A stretch of DNA of 64,000 nt from Euglena gracilis (taxonomy: Eukaryota; Euglenida; Euglenophyceae; Euglenales): the NCBI GenBank assembly GCA_039621445.1, contig CP154956.1:35313437-35377436 (forward strand). Reading direction: 5' to 3'. Of the stretch, positions 22,073 to 33,390 are shown piece by piece; the stretch's first letter is position 1, and each line of letters starts with the position of its first letter. The position numbers were made by a program, and so were the translations under genes. The notes under the pieces were generated by a model. It saw only the letters and a program-made list of their open reading frames with translations, ran no database searches and was not told where the DNA came from.

Positions 22073-23027
22073 CGACCAATTTTAAATGGAAAAATCCAAA
22101 AAATAGTCCCCCAATTAAAGCCCCCCCCCAAAGGTTTTAACCAACTGCTCAATTAAGAGCCCCATGGGGCTTTTAAGTGGGGGGGGTTAGAGGAAATTTT
22201 GGTTCAATATCTATCACTCGTATTATCCTCAATGTTCTGATTATTCTCATTACCTTCATTACATCCATCACCTGATTTATTTTCATGCCTTCGGGCAGCA
22301 TAAAAATAAAAATACACTTCGCACAAGCATAAAAATACACTTTGCGTAAATACTGTGACCAAGAAATCCCTTTTCAAAAAGGGAAAGGGTTGTTGCTGGC
22401 TTTTCAAAAAGGCAAAGGGTTGTTACTTGCCCTGGTCCCCAAGTTTGCCCTGGCCAGCCCAAATCCGACCCATTTCCATCCATTTTTGGCCCATTTTTGC
22501 AATCCGTTGCTGACAAGCCGTCCTTCGGGCGGCCGGAAATAAGAAAAATAGTTGATGGGAGGTCCGGGGCTGGGAAAAGGCCCCCCCCCCTTCGGGGGGG
22601 GGGGGGGGTGGGGTCAAATTTTCTTAAAGAACGCAGTTGTTAGGATCTGGTTTGTTGGTCGGCCGAAGGGGGAGTTGTCAGTGGGGGGTTTATCAATTGA
22701 ACATCCGACCCCCCTCCCCAATGACCCCCCAAAAACCACCCAAATGGGGGGTTAGAGCATCGCGTGCACCCACCCACCCATCCATCCACCAAACCACAAA
22801 CTCCGCAGCAAAGAACTCAGAACATATGCCATGTCGAAAGAAAAAAAAACTTCAGAACTGATTCATTTTTTGTAGCAGATGTTGGTGTAAAAATTACCTT
22901 TGGAACCGAAACGGTCTTTCTGAGAGCAAAACAGTTCGCAGGTCATGCTCATGAAAGCCATTTATGGAGGTACCCCCGCCCGTTGATCCGTGGGTGGGGC
23001 AAACGACAGTTGGCAGACGAGCCACAC
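22073..23027. other. Intron-like, homopolymer rich
   Basis: Contains a C10/G15 pair at 22580-22610 and repeated GGGTTGTT-type words (22387, 22417). No exon is seen. Confidence 0.35.
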
Positions 23028-23104
23028 CGACGCGGCTGCAGAAGTCAAGGAAGACGACCAGCAGGAGGGAATACGCCTCGTAGTGGTGCTGCGCGAACAG
23101 CAGC
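23028..23104 (-). CDS. Exon, SMPD4-like gene (candidate)
   Basis: Acceptor GGGATGCAG is followed by a frame reading LLFAQHHYEAYSLLLVVFLD then FCSRV, with a donor at CGTCG|GTGTGG. The frame lacks an ATG so would be missed by simple ORF search. Its hydrophobic core (SLLLVVFLDF) suggests a buried helix. Coding bias and flanking splice sites support it; its exact function is unknown. Confidence 0.6.
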
Positions 23105-23941
23105 CTGCATCCCGGGCCGGGTGGGGACCCACGGGGAAACCCTGGAACCCGTCAGGCACCAAGCGCAGGCCCATGCAATGGCAGTGGCAAACGGCTCTCC
23201 TTTGGGGTTGGCCGTTGAGCCCAGCCCCCCACCGGGGGGGGGGGGGGTCAGCAAAGGTGTCTACAGTGCGGACAAAAATTATGGGAAACAAAAATCACGG
23301 GAAAAACTTGGGAAAATTTTGATTTTCAAAAAATCAATTTTGGGAAGATTTTTGTTTTATTCATCATCTTTGACACTGCCACGTGCAATCCTTGATGAAG
23401 TAGAAGCATTCTCAAGGACATGGTTTGCCCTTTATCCCATTCATTAGTTCTTTTCTTCATCATCCACAACCATTCCCGAAAGACGTGCAGCAATGTGAAC
23501 ATTTCTAGCCTGTGTTCAACCTGCCAATAACCGCTCCGTTGTCGGTAAGTTCGGAAAATCTCACAAAAAAGCATGACAGAAGTAATGCAGGCCACATTGC
23601 AGCCCCTGTGAGTGTAACGAGCACACCGCTCGAAAATGTGTGATCTGCAACTGCCATGTGTGTGATGGCTGTTTCCCTGACCATTCATCTGTAGTTTGCC
23701 TTCGTAGACCATGGACAGTGTCCGTGTCCTTCAATGACGCTTCGCTTTGCCTTGGCTCAAAGGAGGCGTTGAAACACTATGGCGGAAAATAATTTTGGGG
23801 AAAAAATTTTGGGAAAATTTTTGTGCTTTCCCAAAAATTTTGTTTCCCGTAATTTTTGTCCGGATTGTAAGTGATTGTATGGCCTCCGCACATGTATATG
23901 CAGTGGAGTGGAGTGTCGTTGGGGAGGTCTGGGGGACACAC
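23105..23941. other. Intron
   Basis: GGACAAAAATTATGGGAAA-type words at 23268-23350 recur in inverted form at 23780-23865, giving an imperfect inverted repeat with arms near 60-80 bp inside this intron. No exon. Confidence 0.5.
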
Positions 23942-24000
23942 CACGGGAACTCAGGGCAGCTGCTGTAGGACGTGGTATACAGCAGCCAGAGGTCCACCAA
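23942..24000 (-). CDS. Exon, SMPD4-like gene (candidate)
   Basis: A 59-nt island with acceptor TTTCCAG and donor CCCGTG|GTGTGT reads LVDLWLLYTTSYSSCPEFPW. The exon directly follows, in minus-strand order, the strong exon at 24545-24646, with which it is in compatible phase. Confidence 0.6.
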
Positions 24001-24544
24001 CTGGAAAGAAAACACACAAAGGCCTTGACTGCCCAGACACAGTGCGTGCCGGCACCCCCACGCCGAAGCACACTCCAACACACTGGGCTCTGAGACGTCC
24101 CTGCTCAGGTTGGCATGGGACCCGGGGGGTCAGGTGAAATACCTGTAAAAACCCTCAAAAGACCCATTGGCTTTTACCATTACCGCTTTTCTATAAATCG
24201 GGTTTCTTTGAAACAAGGAATTCTGGCGCGTTGCACCGGTAATACTTTTTTTTTGCTGGAACCCAGCCCAGACCCCTTATCACGGGCGAAGCCCCCTCAC
24301 GGTGGGGGTGGGCTGGGACCCACCCACCCAACACAACAAGTGTCAGACACACAACACACACCACGCACATGATACCCATTTTGTTTCGCCACACAACCTC
24401 TGTGGTTCTAGTTTCTGGCCTTGCCCTTCTCTGTCCGGGTGACCATTCCCAATTGGTACGGCGCACCTGTGTGCCTGTGCCCCAAATTGTGTTTGTTTGT
24501 GGTGTGTGAATAGCTTGGACAAGGAAAAATGTCTAACGGCAAAC

Positions 24545-24646
24545 CTCGTTCACCGGCAAATGCTCCTCGGGGAAATACTTCCCGTGCAGCAGCAACGTGT
24601 TTCGGAGGTAGTAGAGAAGGCCCTGGTACACCGTGGCGCTGAGTTG
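24545..24646 (-). CDS. Exon, SMPD4-like gene (candidate), very clear
   Basis: This island is exactly 102 nt, 34 codons in phase 0, between acceptor CGCTACAG and donor AACGAG|GTTTGC. It reads QLSATVYQGLLYYLRNTLLL then HGKYFPEEHLPVNE. Composition, frame and splice sites are all those of a real exon. I place it after the conserved F-E-WL block of the family on gene order; the residues themselves are not diagnostic. Confidence 0.75.
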
Positions 24647-24959
24647 CTGTAGCGAACAAAGAGAGGGAGAGGAGGAGTGCGGGCGCAAGCTTGGGATGTT
24701 TCGTTTGGTTTAAATTTTGTACGGACACATCAAAGCACACCAACAGAACAACAGAACTCCCAACAGCAACATACCCTTTCCATATGGTGTGGGAGAGAGT
24801 ACACCAGACCGCTGGCTGGCGGTTCTGCTCCCCGTTGAGGTGTGTCCTGCCAGTCATCAGTTTCATTTTATGCAAAGGCTGTGTGTACGTTTCGGTTTGC
24901 GCTTGGGGGGGGGGGCAGCTGGAACATCGGCTCCCCCCCCTGCCCGTGTGGCTGCGGAC

Positions 24960-25085
24960 CTCCTGGGTGTACAGCTTCGCGAGGGCCGGGGCGCCGTACG
25001 GCGGGGCGGCAGGGCGGCGCCAGGCGGGCCACTGCCGCCGGAGGTGCCGCGCCTCCGCCGCGCACAGGCAGCGCACCGCGGCCCG
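24960..25085 (-). CDS. Exon, GC-rich (candidate)
   Basis: A very GC-rich island with donor CAGGAG|GTCCGC reads CLCAAEARHLRRQWPAWRRP and then APALAKLYTQE. The left (3') limit is well defined; the right limit is approximate because several acceptors are possible. Contains many Arg and Ala; no domain recognised. Confidence 0.5.
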
Positions 25086-25733
25086 CCCGCCCCGCCGCGG
25101 ACGGCGCCGGCCGGGTCGGGGGCCCCCCCCCAAGGGAACGCCCCCGGGGGCTCCGGTGGCCGCTTGGAACCCGATGGACAACCCTGGGCTGGGGGAACCT
25201 GAGCCATTTCCTCCCTCCACAGACTTTTGCTTGGAAGGAAGGACCCTTCTGTTTATGACCCCCGGGCGGTCCACTCGCTCGTAACTTGACCAGCCGCTGG
25301 AGAAAAGCCACCAGCTGGATCCCCCCACCAGAGGGAGGTCCCTCGATTGGAAAAATTCTTTTCTGGTGCTCTGCGCGGAGGTAAAGATGGTTTTTAATGC
25401 TTTTGTTGCTGATTCTGTTCCAAAAACATCGAAAACATTGTCAAAAACGGGTATCTTTGGCAGGTTTTGGGGAAAAAAATTACAGCGCTTCGTGCAAGTT
25501 AATGAAAATGGAAAAAATTCCAATAGCTAGCCCTGCTGCAGAACTTCCCTGGGGAGGTCCACAAGGATTAGCCATTTCCATCAGCCAAATTTGGACATCC
25601 CCCCCCCCCGGGGGCACTGGAAGCCTTAAGCAAGAGGACTGCCGAGGAGGCTTATTGATTGAGTGACTGAACGATCAGCAAACAGCAAAACAATGCAAAA
25701 AAATGGACACGAACGAGTGTGAGAAAAAAGGAC

Positions 25734-25819
25734 CGAAGGAGTCCCTCAGCGGCGGAGCGTTCGAGGGCTGCGTACCGCCGCCACACCTCCTCTATGGAGA
25801 GGGTTGGTTTGCGTGCCAC
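25734..25819 (-). CDS. Exon, SMPD4-like gene (candidate)
   Basis: Acceptor CTCCTGCACAG and donor CTTCG|GTCCTT enclose 86 nt reading VARKPTLSIEEVWRRYAALE then RSAAEGLL. It sits just downstream of the exon at 25996-26130. Confidence 0.65.
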
Positions 25820-25995
25820 CTGTGCAGGAGGCGAGGTGATGGGGAATCCATACGTTTGGAGTGCCGGGATTATTTTTTGAAAATGCATCTTGAGGGAAAG
25901 AGATTTCAAAAGAATAAAAAACTACCAACTTGTGGAGCTCAATCTTCAGTGGCGGTTGGCATTTCAGGCAGGGGGGTGAGGTGGGGCAGCCGGAC

Positions 25996-26130
25996 CAGTT
26001 CCTCGAGCGGCGCCCGATCGAGCCAATACTCCGTGAAGGTGGCCATCATGATGGACCCGAAGTACTGCTGCTGCGCCTCCTCCACCGCCAGCGTGTGGTA
26101 ACCCGACCGGGTGACCTGGCTGGGGTAGTC
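25996..26130 (-). CDS. Exon, SMPD4-like gene (key motif)
   Basis: The island is 135 nt, exactly 45 codons, with acceptor CTGCCGCAG and donor GAACTG|GTCCGG. It reads RSGYHTLAVEEAQQQYFGSI then MMATFTEYWLDRAPLEEL. The TFTEYWL block, preceded by a polar helix, matches the position and pattern of a conserved helix ending in a hydrophobic-E-hydrophobic-WL motif in SMPD4 (neutral sphingomyelinase-3), directly after the DCY...YL..W block found at 27067-27144. If the donor is ignored the frame runs on to a TGA at 25939, so a terminal exon is a less likely alternative. SMPD4 proteins cleave sphingomyelin to ceramide and phosphocholine at ER/nuclear-envelope membranes; that role is known for animals and only inferred here. 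Confidence 0.7.
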
Positions 26131-26227
26131 CTGCGGCAGCCCGGGTTGTGCGTTTGCATGAGTTTTGCGCTGTGCGCATGCGCGTTGTGTGGGGCTGGGC
26201 GGCTGTGTGTGCACGTGTTCCCACTCT

Positions 26228-26510
26228 GTCATATCTCAGGTCGGAAAGCACACACAATTCTCAGAACTGTCCTTCTCAGACCAAATATTTCTATCGTCCA
26301 GGCCCAAATTTGACACATTTGACACGTAATCTTAGGGCAAAGCCAAAAATACTGACATTACCCCCACTCTTTATCAATTTCCCACCCAACTTTGTGTTTC
26401 AAGCTATGAGTCAAGTGAAAAAGTGCGCACTGCCCTGATAAGTGCGCACCCCGTGCGGTCCGAAACTACGTCCTTAAAATGCGCGCACCCGTGCACTTAT
26501 TAGGGGGGGG
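26228..26510. repeat. Dispersed repeat, copy also at 58867-59400
   Basis: CTCAGAACTGTCCTTCTCAG with flanking sequence, then AAGTGCGCACCCC, CCGAAACTACGTCCTTAA and GTGCACTTATTAGGGGGG, occur here and at 58905-59399. Inverted GTGCACGGGTGCGCAC words at 27719 and 63588 may be the opposite ends of such elements. Confidence 0.75.
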
Positions 26511-27066
26511 GGGTTTAACACTTATTTGGGCACCACCTAAACGCGTTTCATTGAAAATTGGCTTTTGGGGGGGGTACATTTTTGGACTTCACTTTCGGAC
26601 CGTCGGGGATGTGACACTTATCCGGCACCGCACAGCATTTGGGCACCACGCACTTAAAAGGGGTGGTTTACAACCCAACTCATAAGGAAGCGGCAACCAA
26701 TTGGTTGCAGCTTCCCTTGGTGTATGGTCCCTGTAAGAGGGAATTTTCTTCTGTTTCTTCGCCTGCTCTCCGGCGGCCACCAAATTGTTGACCACACACA
26801 ATGCAAATGAATGCATGGGCTTTCTTTGGGGCCCTGATCTATTTCCCCCTCCGTTCGATCTTTTCACCCAGATACCGCCCAGAGTACAGACTTTCATTGT
26901 CCTGAAAGGCCTTCTCACAGAAACATGTTGTTGAACTGCACAAAACTTTGATGGCAAAAAAAATGGAGGTTCAGCGACTCACAGCGGGTAGGGGGGTGGA
27001 GAAAGAAGGTAAATACAAAGAAGATAAATACACAAATCCTGGCCGTAAGAAACGGACGCACAAGAC

Positions 27067-27144
27067 CTGGTACCAGTGCTCCAGGTACTGCTCAAGCAAG
27101 GTCAAATAGCAGTCCTCCGGCAGGGGCGTCACTGCCTGGTTGGC
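27067..27144 (-). CDS. Exon, SMPD4-like gene (key motif)
   Basis: The exon is 78 nt, 26 codons in phase 0, with acceptor CACGCCAG and donor TACCAG|GTCTTG. It reads ANQAVTPLPEDCYLTLLEQY then LEHWYQ. The DCY-(2)-LL-(2)-YL-(2)-W pattern resembles the conserved DCxYFxLV-RYLxW helix of SMPD4-family proteins as I remember it. Copy B at 62936-63013 differs only by a synonymous change in a Gln codon. Confidence 0.75.
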
Positions 27145-27523
27145 CTGGCGTGCACACGGAGGGTCAAACATAAAAAACGGGGGAGGGCTGACAAACAGCA
27201 CGTGGAACTGAGATTACCCTCCAAATACACCGGGAATATTATTTGGTTGGCCGAAATCAAGAGTGCCGATTGTGAACGTTTGGGGAAACGCAATACAAGC
27301 GGCTGGTTGTTGGCCCCCCGGGCTTGGCTTCTTTTCTCGAAGACGTTTGCAGGAATGTTCGAACGGGCAGGAAATGGCTGGTGCCTGTCTGCATGTGCAT
27401 GGACCACTCGGTGCCAGTGGTCAAGAGGCGCCTCCGGCGTTGCCCCAGGGCAACTTTCGTCCTTCTGCCCCTCCCTTTCCATTTCCGACACTTTCTCTGT
27501 CTCGCTGCCACTCCTCGCCACAC

Positions 27524-27579
27524 CTTCGTCAGGAGCGCCGACCGCTGCCGCTGCTCCAGGATGAAGGCGGGGGTCTGGC
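27524..27579 (-). CDS. Exon, SMPD4-like gene (candidate)
   Basis: Acceptor TCATCCCCAG and donor ACGAAG|GTGTGG bound 56 nt reading QTPAFILEQRQRSALLTK. It is preserved in copy B (63391-63446) with two conservative substitutions (E to Q, R to Q). Confidence 0.65.
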
Positions 27580-28309
27580 CTGGGGATGACAATGACGATC
27601 AGGCTGGGCCACGACGACGCCGATCTGGCGGCACTTCCATTGGCTGAAAGCCTCCCAAAACGTGGAAGCTGCAAACCAAACAATGTGGGTTTTTAATAAT
27701 GTACCTCCCCCTCCATCAGTGCACGGGTGCGCACTTTTTTGGAGCCCCTAAATTTCAGCCCTTTGATGGCGCGTACTAATTAGGATGGGAACAAAAATTG
27801 TGAAAATGGTTCAAAGATGCCCAAAATAAACAAAAATGTCCCAAAATGGGTCAAAATTGCCGAAAATCGTAAAAATGGAGCAGGCACAATCCCAGTTGGA
27901 GTGTGTGTGTGTATGCAGTGGAGAAAATGTTAGTAGGTGTGCGGAATTAGGGTGCGCAATTATCAGGGCAATTCAAAGAACTCTCCCGAAAAAAAAAACC
28001 CCTGCTTTATTGTTTGGGAAGCCGAAAGGCAGAAAATCTCCGCCATCAGGGGTATTATTTGCGAGAAGAAGTTTCATTTTATCTCATTCAGGTGGCCAGA
28101 GGACTTTTAGGACCCAGGGGGCCCAGAACATTCACCCCCCCCCTTCCGGGGCCTCCAGAGGGGGGTAAGGGGAGACCCATTGCAGGTCAACTTTGGGTCC
28201 AGAACTTTATTTCCGTTGGTTTGTGCCAAAAATGGATAAAACCCTTCAAAAGGCATAGATACCCACTCGGCCCGACCCCCCCCCCCAGAGGGCAGACCCA
28301 CCCACCCTC

Positions 28310-28836
<527 letters not shown>

Positions 28837-29086
28837 CCCTCTGCCGTCAGATGACACAATACATCATCACATGCATGATGATGTATCGTGTCATCATACA
28901 GCCGACTAGGTCGAGGCCTCCCACCACCCCAACGCAGACAAATCCGGCCTCCCTTGCCTTTCGGAGGTATGGCAGCCGGGGCTGTGATCGCTTGTGGAGC
29001 GAGGCCCGTCCCAGATGAATTTTTTTTAGGGTCTCCGCCAGCGTGCCACGCCGTCTTCTGTTTCCCATTGCCCCTGGCATGTGCCT

Positions 29087-29496
29087 GCCCCCCCCCCCCC
29101 GTATGGAAACGGTCCCCTGACAAATCAGCAAATACAGAGGGAGCCAACAGGTTCCTATAAAAACAGGTCAGTGCGAAAGCGACCAGAAGACAAATTTCTT
29201 GGGGGGGGTCTGGATCAGAGGGAAAATATGCACTAATATGCACTATAACTTTTTGCTAACACAAAAAATACGGAAACGAGTTTTCTGTTTACATATTTGC
29301 GATCAGAAGCCGGATAAATTTATAAGCAATCCTCAATTTGGGAAATTGCTTTTTTTGAGCAAAAAAAAATCTCAAAAAAATTAACAGGTGGCAGCGGTTA
29401 CACAAATAGGTGACAGGTTCCTATGAGGCCAGGCTACCAGGAAGCAAGGGTAGAGGAGAGTTTTAAGGGGAGGACAGTTTCCCGGGGGCGTAGGTA
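29087..29496. mobile_element. C/G-tract-tipped element of the GGAAACTGTC family
   Basis: This is an uninterrupted relative of 31135-31951: a C13 tract followed by GGAAACGGTC at the left, GACAGTTTCCCGGGGG at the right, and the shared interior word GTGACAGGTTCCTATGAGGC. It supplies the empty site for the TA insertion at 31446-31892. Confidence 0.75.
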
Positions 29497-29735
29497 ATAA
29501 TATTTTCTGCGTGATCTCATATTTCTGTGTGATCTGATATCATCTGCTGTGCCACAAAGAGGCGGTGCCCACCACCGGAAACCACCGGAACCGACCGAAT
29601 TGGCAACAAAATGCCCACACAGCACAGCCACGACACTTCCTGCAGTCTGCAGCGGGGGGTGGTGTGTGTGCGTGCGCGCGCGCGTGTGTGTGTGTGCCGT
29701 GCCACAGCGCGGGGAGGGGGACGGGGCGGCCACAC

Positions 29736-29868
29736 CGCGGGAGAGGAGCGCGCTGAGGGGCCCCCAGCCCCGCAGCCCCGCCTGCAGCAGCCCGCCCCAC
29801 CGCCTGAAGTCCGCCAGCCAGTAGTGCGCCGTCTCCTTCGCGCACTGCCGGAACACCTGCGCCACGTC
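29736..29868 (-). CDS. Exon, SMPD4-like gene (candidate)
   Basis: Between acceptor CCCCGGCAG and donor CCGCG|GTGTGG the frame reads DVAQVFRQCAKETAHYWLAD, then FRRWGGLLQAGLRGWG and PLSALLSR. It is strongly G/C-ending and Trp-rich. The segment would be an insertion relative to animal SMPD4 between the FxYY and DCY blocks. Confidence 0.6.
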
Positions 29869-30454
29869 CTGCCGGGGCCGGAGGACGCGAAGGGGGGGTT
29901 TCTGCACAGCGGCTGGCAGATCGTGAGGACGGCACTAGGCCATAGGTGGGGGCAATGCCAATAAAAAAGTAATCATACACCCAATCACACAATGCACTTT
30001 TAAGCACTTTCGATCACTTTTGGCCATTTTGAAACTTTTGCTCACATTTGGTTGAGGCGGCCAGATTCGCACTCAAGGGTTTTTGTTGTAGTGGGTGCTC
30101 CCGCAAATTCACCATTTTTTTCGAAACACCTGGGACCCAGTACCCCAATACACGGAAAACAATTACATCAGTTGGAAAATGGGGTGCAATGAAATGAGCT
30201 CATGAAACTGCCGAAAAAAACTTGTCCAGGACTTTGCCACTTTTGGCATTGCTGCGCCAAGGCCACCTGTCCGGTTTTTGAGGCAGTGGTTGGTGCGCAT
30301 CAAAGCACCGCACGCTGTTGGTGCGCGCATTTGTGAAAACTGGTATGTGGATGGTTTTGCATGGGCGTTAAAACGCCCACCAATTCATATTAAAGCACAC
30401 TGATGATTGGCACAACTCTTATATTGATGTTTTTGAACTCCATCCGCGTTGGTG

Positions 30455-30625
30455 CACGCTTTGGTGTGCAGGAACAAAATTTTGTTTGTGTGCGCTCAAG
30501 CGCACAAGAACCTGTCACCATTCACTTCAGAATTGTGCGATGAGAGCGCTTTTAGGGCACCGGTCCAGCTTGAGTCATCATGTAAATATACCATTGCTGA
30601 TCCATGTATTTTGCAGACTCCTCCT
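30455..30625. repeat. Dispersed repeat abutting an exon
   Basis: This ~165-bp sequence recurs in inverted orientation at 54575-54765 (shared words include GATCCATG/CATGGATC neighbours, TTCTTGTGC and CAAAATTTTGTTTGTGTGCG). On the minus strand it starts at GGAGTCTGCAAAA, at the 3' side of the small exon 30592-30637. Confidence 0.7.
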
Positions 30626-30637
30626 CGTCCGTGACGG
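30592..30637 (-). CDS. Small exon (candidate)
   Basis: An acceptor TTATCGCCAG is followed by AVTDEEESAKYMDQQW and a possible donor CAATG|GTATAT. Half of it overlaps a dispersed repeat, so either the repeat supplies the donor or the coding part ends earlier. Confidence 0.4.
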
Positions 30638-30852
30638 CTGGCGATAACAATTCCACACGCCAACCATTGATTGCACACAACAATCCCTGCGCACCCCATC
30701 TCTTCCCCCCTGCGCATCCTTTGCCAAACACCCCACACTTATCTGACAAAGGCCAAATCGGCCCCGGTAGGCCCTGGTCGGCCGTAAGTGTTAGGTGGAT
30801 GGCCCCTTGTGGGGGGAAAAAATCTGGAGTGGTCCGACAATACACAACACAC

Positions 30853-30944
30853 ATAGTTCTGGGAGGAGCCCTGGCGGTTGTTGGTCGCCCGGTACGTCTC
30901 GGTGATGTACGCAGCGAAGGAAAGCATGTAGTATGCAAACAGGT
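30853..30944 (-). CDS. Exon, SMPD4-like gene (key motif)
   Basis: Acceptor TGCCGCAG and donor AACTAT|GTGTGT enclose 92 nt reading LFAYYMLSFAAYITETYRAT then NNRQGSSQNY. F-YY-(3)-FA matches the conserved NPxEYYxFxFA helix of SMPD4-family proteins in pattern and in order, upstream of the DCY block. Confidence 0.7.
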
Positions 30945-31134
30945 CTGCGGCAAGGGGGGGGGGGACGGACTACAGCAAACCCATGCCACAAGATCCCCCA
31001 TTGTGGGTTGCCATTGGCTCGCCTGGGGGTGGGGACAAGTTCCTGAGAACTCATCAAACGAATTTAGCAGCAAAGAGGGACTGAATAGAAAAACAAGATC
31101 AGATACCTTGTCGGATTGTTCAAATAACACAATA

Positions 31135-31951
31135 CTCCTCCCCCCCCCCCGGGAAACTGTCATCTGTTGGTGACAGGTCCCTATAAAGACAAGTCAGGGA
31201 GTGCGAACCCAGAGGACAGCTTCCTGGGGGGTCTGGGTCAGAGGAAAAGATTGGCATTTTTCGACCCCAGCTGGCACAAAAATCCGAAGACGCGGGGTTT
31301 CCCCACATATATGTGGTCAGAATCCAGTTAAAATTGTACACAATGGTTTCACCTGGGCAAATGTGCCTTTTCAACAAAAAAGGTGAAAATTGTCAAAAAT
31401 TAATAGGTAACAGGTTGCAGGGTACAGCACGGTGACAGGTTCCTACCCCCCCCCCCCCCCCCCGGGCAATTGTCGCGCGACAAATCGGGCAGCACGGAGG
31501 GGGGTTACAATTTCCCGGGGTGACAATTTGGCCGGCACAGAGGGGGGTGACAATTGCCCGGGGGCGTCAATTGCCCACCCATGTAGGCCACATTAAATCC
31601 AAATGACCAAGAACACCATCTGAAACACCAGTGAACACGCAAAAATGCAGCTATGGTTGTGATATTGTGCAGAGCATTTGGTAGGTGACATTTCTCAGCA
31701 CGTTGTAGCGAAATAGAGGATCAATCGAGTCGTGTTGGCGAAAAGAAAGTTCACAAACATCTTCTGTGGGGGGGGTGACAAATTGGGCAGCACGGACGGG
31801 GGTGACAATTTCCCGGGGTGACAAATTGGCCGGCACAGCCAGGGGTGACAATTGCCCGGGGGCGTCAATTGCCCGGGGGGGGGGTGGGTGGGTATGAGGC
31901 CAGGTTATCAGGTACAGAGGGCAGTTTCCCTAGGGGGGATAGGTATGTCCA
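31135..31951. mobile_element. C/G-tract-tipped element with a nested insertion
   Basis: The left end is C13-GGGAAACTGTC and the right end is CAGTTTCCCTAGGGGGG, forming a terminal inversion. A 447-bp element is nested at 31446-31892. Relatives are at 29087-29496, 34981-35295 and 36489-36633. Confidence 0.75.
31446..31892. mobile_element. Short TA-inserted element with C/G-tract ends (copy 2)
   Basis: The 447-bp copy matches 12565-13010. It sits between GGTTCCTA and TATGAGGCCAGG; the empty site GGTTCCTATGAGGCCAGG is at 29415-29434, so TA (31444-31445, 31893-31894) was duplicated on insertion. Direct end modules are conserved, with a short deletion relative to copy 1. Confidence 0.93.
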
Positions 31952-32408
31952 ACGATCTCTGTACTCAGATCAATCTCTCTCTCTGTACTCAGTCAATGGA
32001 TTTTTTTCGGTCCAAAAAATACTTCTGCGGACTGGACAAACCTCCAAAAAAGAGTCCTCCAACTGGGGGGGGGATGGTCGTTGGACACAGAGGGGGGGGG
32101 GGTAGTTGGTTGGGGGGTCAACAGAGCACACGGAAATAATCCTTCAAACAACTGACGTGCAAGGAACCAGTAATCGTAAACATCCTTGAACAGGAAAAAG
32201 CCGGACCAGAATCCTGTCACTGAACCAACCGCACCCATCGAACCAACCAAATCCCCGGCGTGGCAGTGGTGTGGCCAATCCTCTCCGAGCTTCATCGACC
32301 ACAAAGGAAGCAATTGAGAGAGCCTCGACCGTCCGAAAACCAGGCACACGCGCGTCTTCAGCTGCACGCCCCCCCCCCCTGCACGTCCCCATTACGGGCC
32401 GGGCATAC
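31952..32408. other. Intron, nothing recognised
   Basis: Pyrimidine-rich patch at 31973-31987 and scattered G-runs; no exon seen. Confidence 0.35.
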
Positions 32409-32517
32409 TCATCTGGACGCCGTCCCCCCGGTCCTCGCCGACCGTCCAGAAGCCGAAGCGCACCAGGTCCGGCAGGTGGTCCGCCTCCCCCTTCTTGATG
32501 GCCTCCGACGTGAAGTG
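32409..32517 (-). CDS. Exon, SMPD4-like gene (candidate), very clear
   Basis: Acceptor CTCCCGCAG and donor GATGA|GTATGC bound 109 nt reading HFTSEAIKKGEADHLPDLVR then FGFWTVGEDRGDGVQM. Codons are almost all G/C-ending. The next exon downstream carries the FAYY motif, so this is expected to cover the segment just before it. Confidence 0.7.
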
Positions 32518-32626
32518 CTGCGGGAGGACCGCGGAGGGGACAGAAAGGTTCCTGACCCCCCCCCCACCGAGTGTGGTGCCCCGCAAGCACCTAAGGTCAT
32601 CCAGAGTCCTAGACCCAGTCACGCCC

Positions 32627-32690
32627 GGTCACGCCCGGTCACGCCCGGTCACGCCCGGTCACACGCGGTCACGCCCAGTCATGATGCCCA
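32627..32690. repeat. 10-bp tandem repeat GGTCACGCCC
   Basis: Six to seven head-to-tail copies, the last two mutated, lie in an intron. A matching motif is not seen elsewhere. Confidence 0.9.
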
Positions 32691-33281
32691 GTCATTTCAT
32701 AGGTGCTTGGTGCCCGGCCCTGCAGACACCCAAACCTGTGCCGCACCGACGGAGGAGGGGAGGAGGGGCGCTGGAACACACCCGCAGCCGGGAGTGGGAA
32801 ACCGGGAAGCGGCCCCCAGCCTTGTCCGCCTCCTGTGTGGAAGGGAGAGAGGAGGCTCACCCCAAACGGCACGGCACCCGCCAGAACCTCCTGGGGGGCA
32901 CGGCGCGGGCCTTGGGCTTTTCCTAATAAGGAACCGGCTGCCCTCTCCCTGAGTCCGACCGAAGAAAAAAAAAACGCCTCCAGACCCCCAACCCGAGTGG
33001 GAAATCAAACCGAGGGCAGCCTTGGAAAGGTTTGCATGGCTGCTATCGCTGCAAATGCGACCATCCACCCCCCCTCCCCATTCGACCGACAAACCAAACC
33101 AGCCCAGGGGGCTTGTATTCAATAATGGGGGGACTAAGAATGGGGTATTTAAGAATGGGAAGGCATTCAGTGGCTCCGATCCCCTCTCCCTTTTGACCGA
33201 AAGGGGACAGCTGTGAGCGACAGACGGAGTGGCCCCCGGGAGGCCGCCCAGCCGGCCGGACAACACAGGGGGGGGAGGGAC

Positions 33282-33390
33282 CGGCTGGCAGAGGTGGCAG
33301 ACGATGCGGAGCAGCGCGCCGTCGGGGCGGAGCAGCTCCAGCAGGCGGGAGCGCAGCAGCGGGTTGAAGTGGGCCTGGGCCATCCACGAC
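33282..33390 (-). CDS. Exon, SMPD4-like gene (key motif)
   Basis: Acceptor CCGTCGCAG and a candidate donor CAGCCG|GTCCCT enclose 109 nt. The frame reads SWMAQAHFNPLLRSRLLELL then RPDGALLRIVCHLCQP. NP-(7)-LL-P-G-LL-IV is very like the NPxEYxxxxxFLxPxGP block of the SMPD4 family, and it comes upstream of the FAYY block as required. Confidence 0.7.

Larger units (their letters stand above)
26838..28085. repeat. Segmental duplication, copy A (copy B at 62707-64000)
   Basis: The sequence from TTCCCCCTCCGTTCG through TTATTTGCGAGAAGAAGT is repeated almost base for base at the right end of the window. It includes two exons and their introns. Differences are scattered substitutions, small indels and a microsatellite that is short here (GTGTGTGTGTAT at 27902) and about 64 bp in copy B. 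Confidence 0.95.

Noticed and set aside
24408-25523. Single 371-codon gene
   Set aside because: The frame joins an exon-like block with intron sequence and C/G runs; splice sites break it up.
25939-26130. Gene end at the TGA at 25939
   Set aside because: A phase-0 donor at 25996 gives an exon of exactly 45 codons and similar exons continue downstream; still not excluded.
27129-27683. 184-codon minus-strand frame
   Set aside because: It runs in the wrong frame over the two verified small exons and the intron between them.
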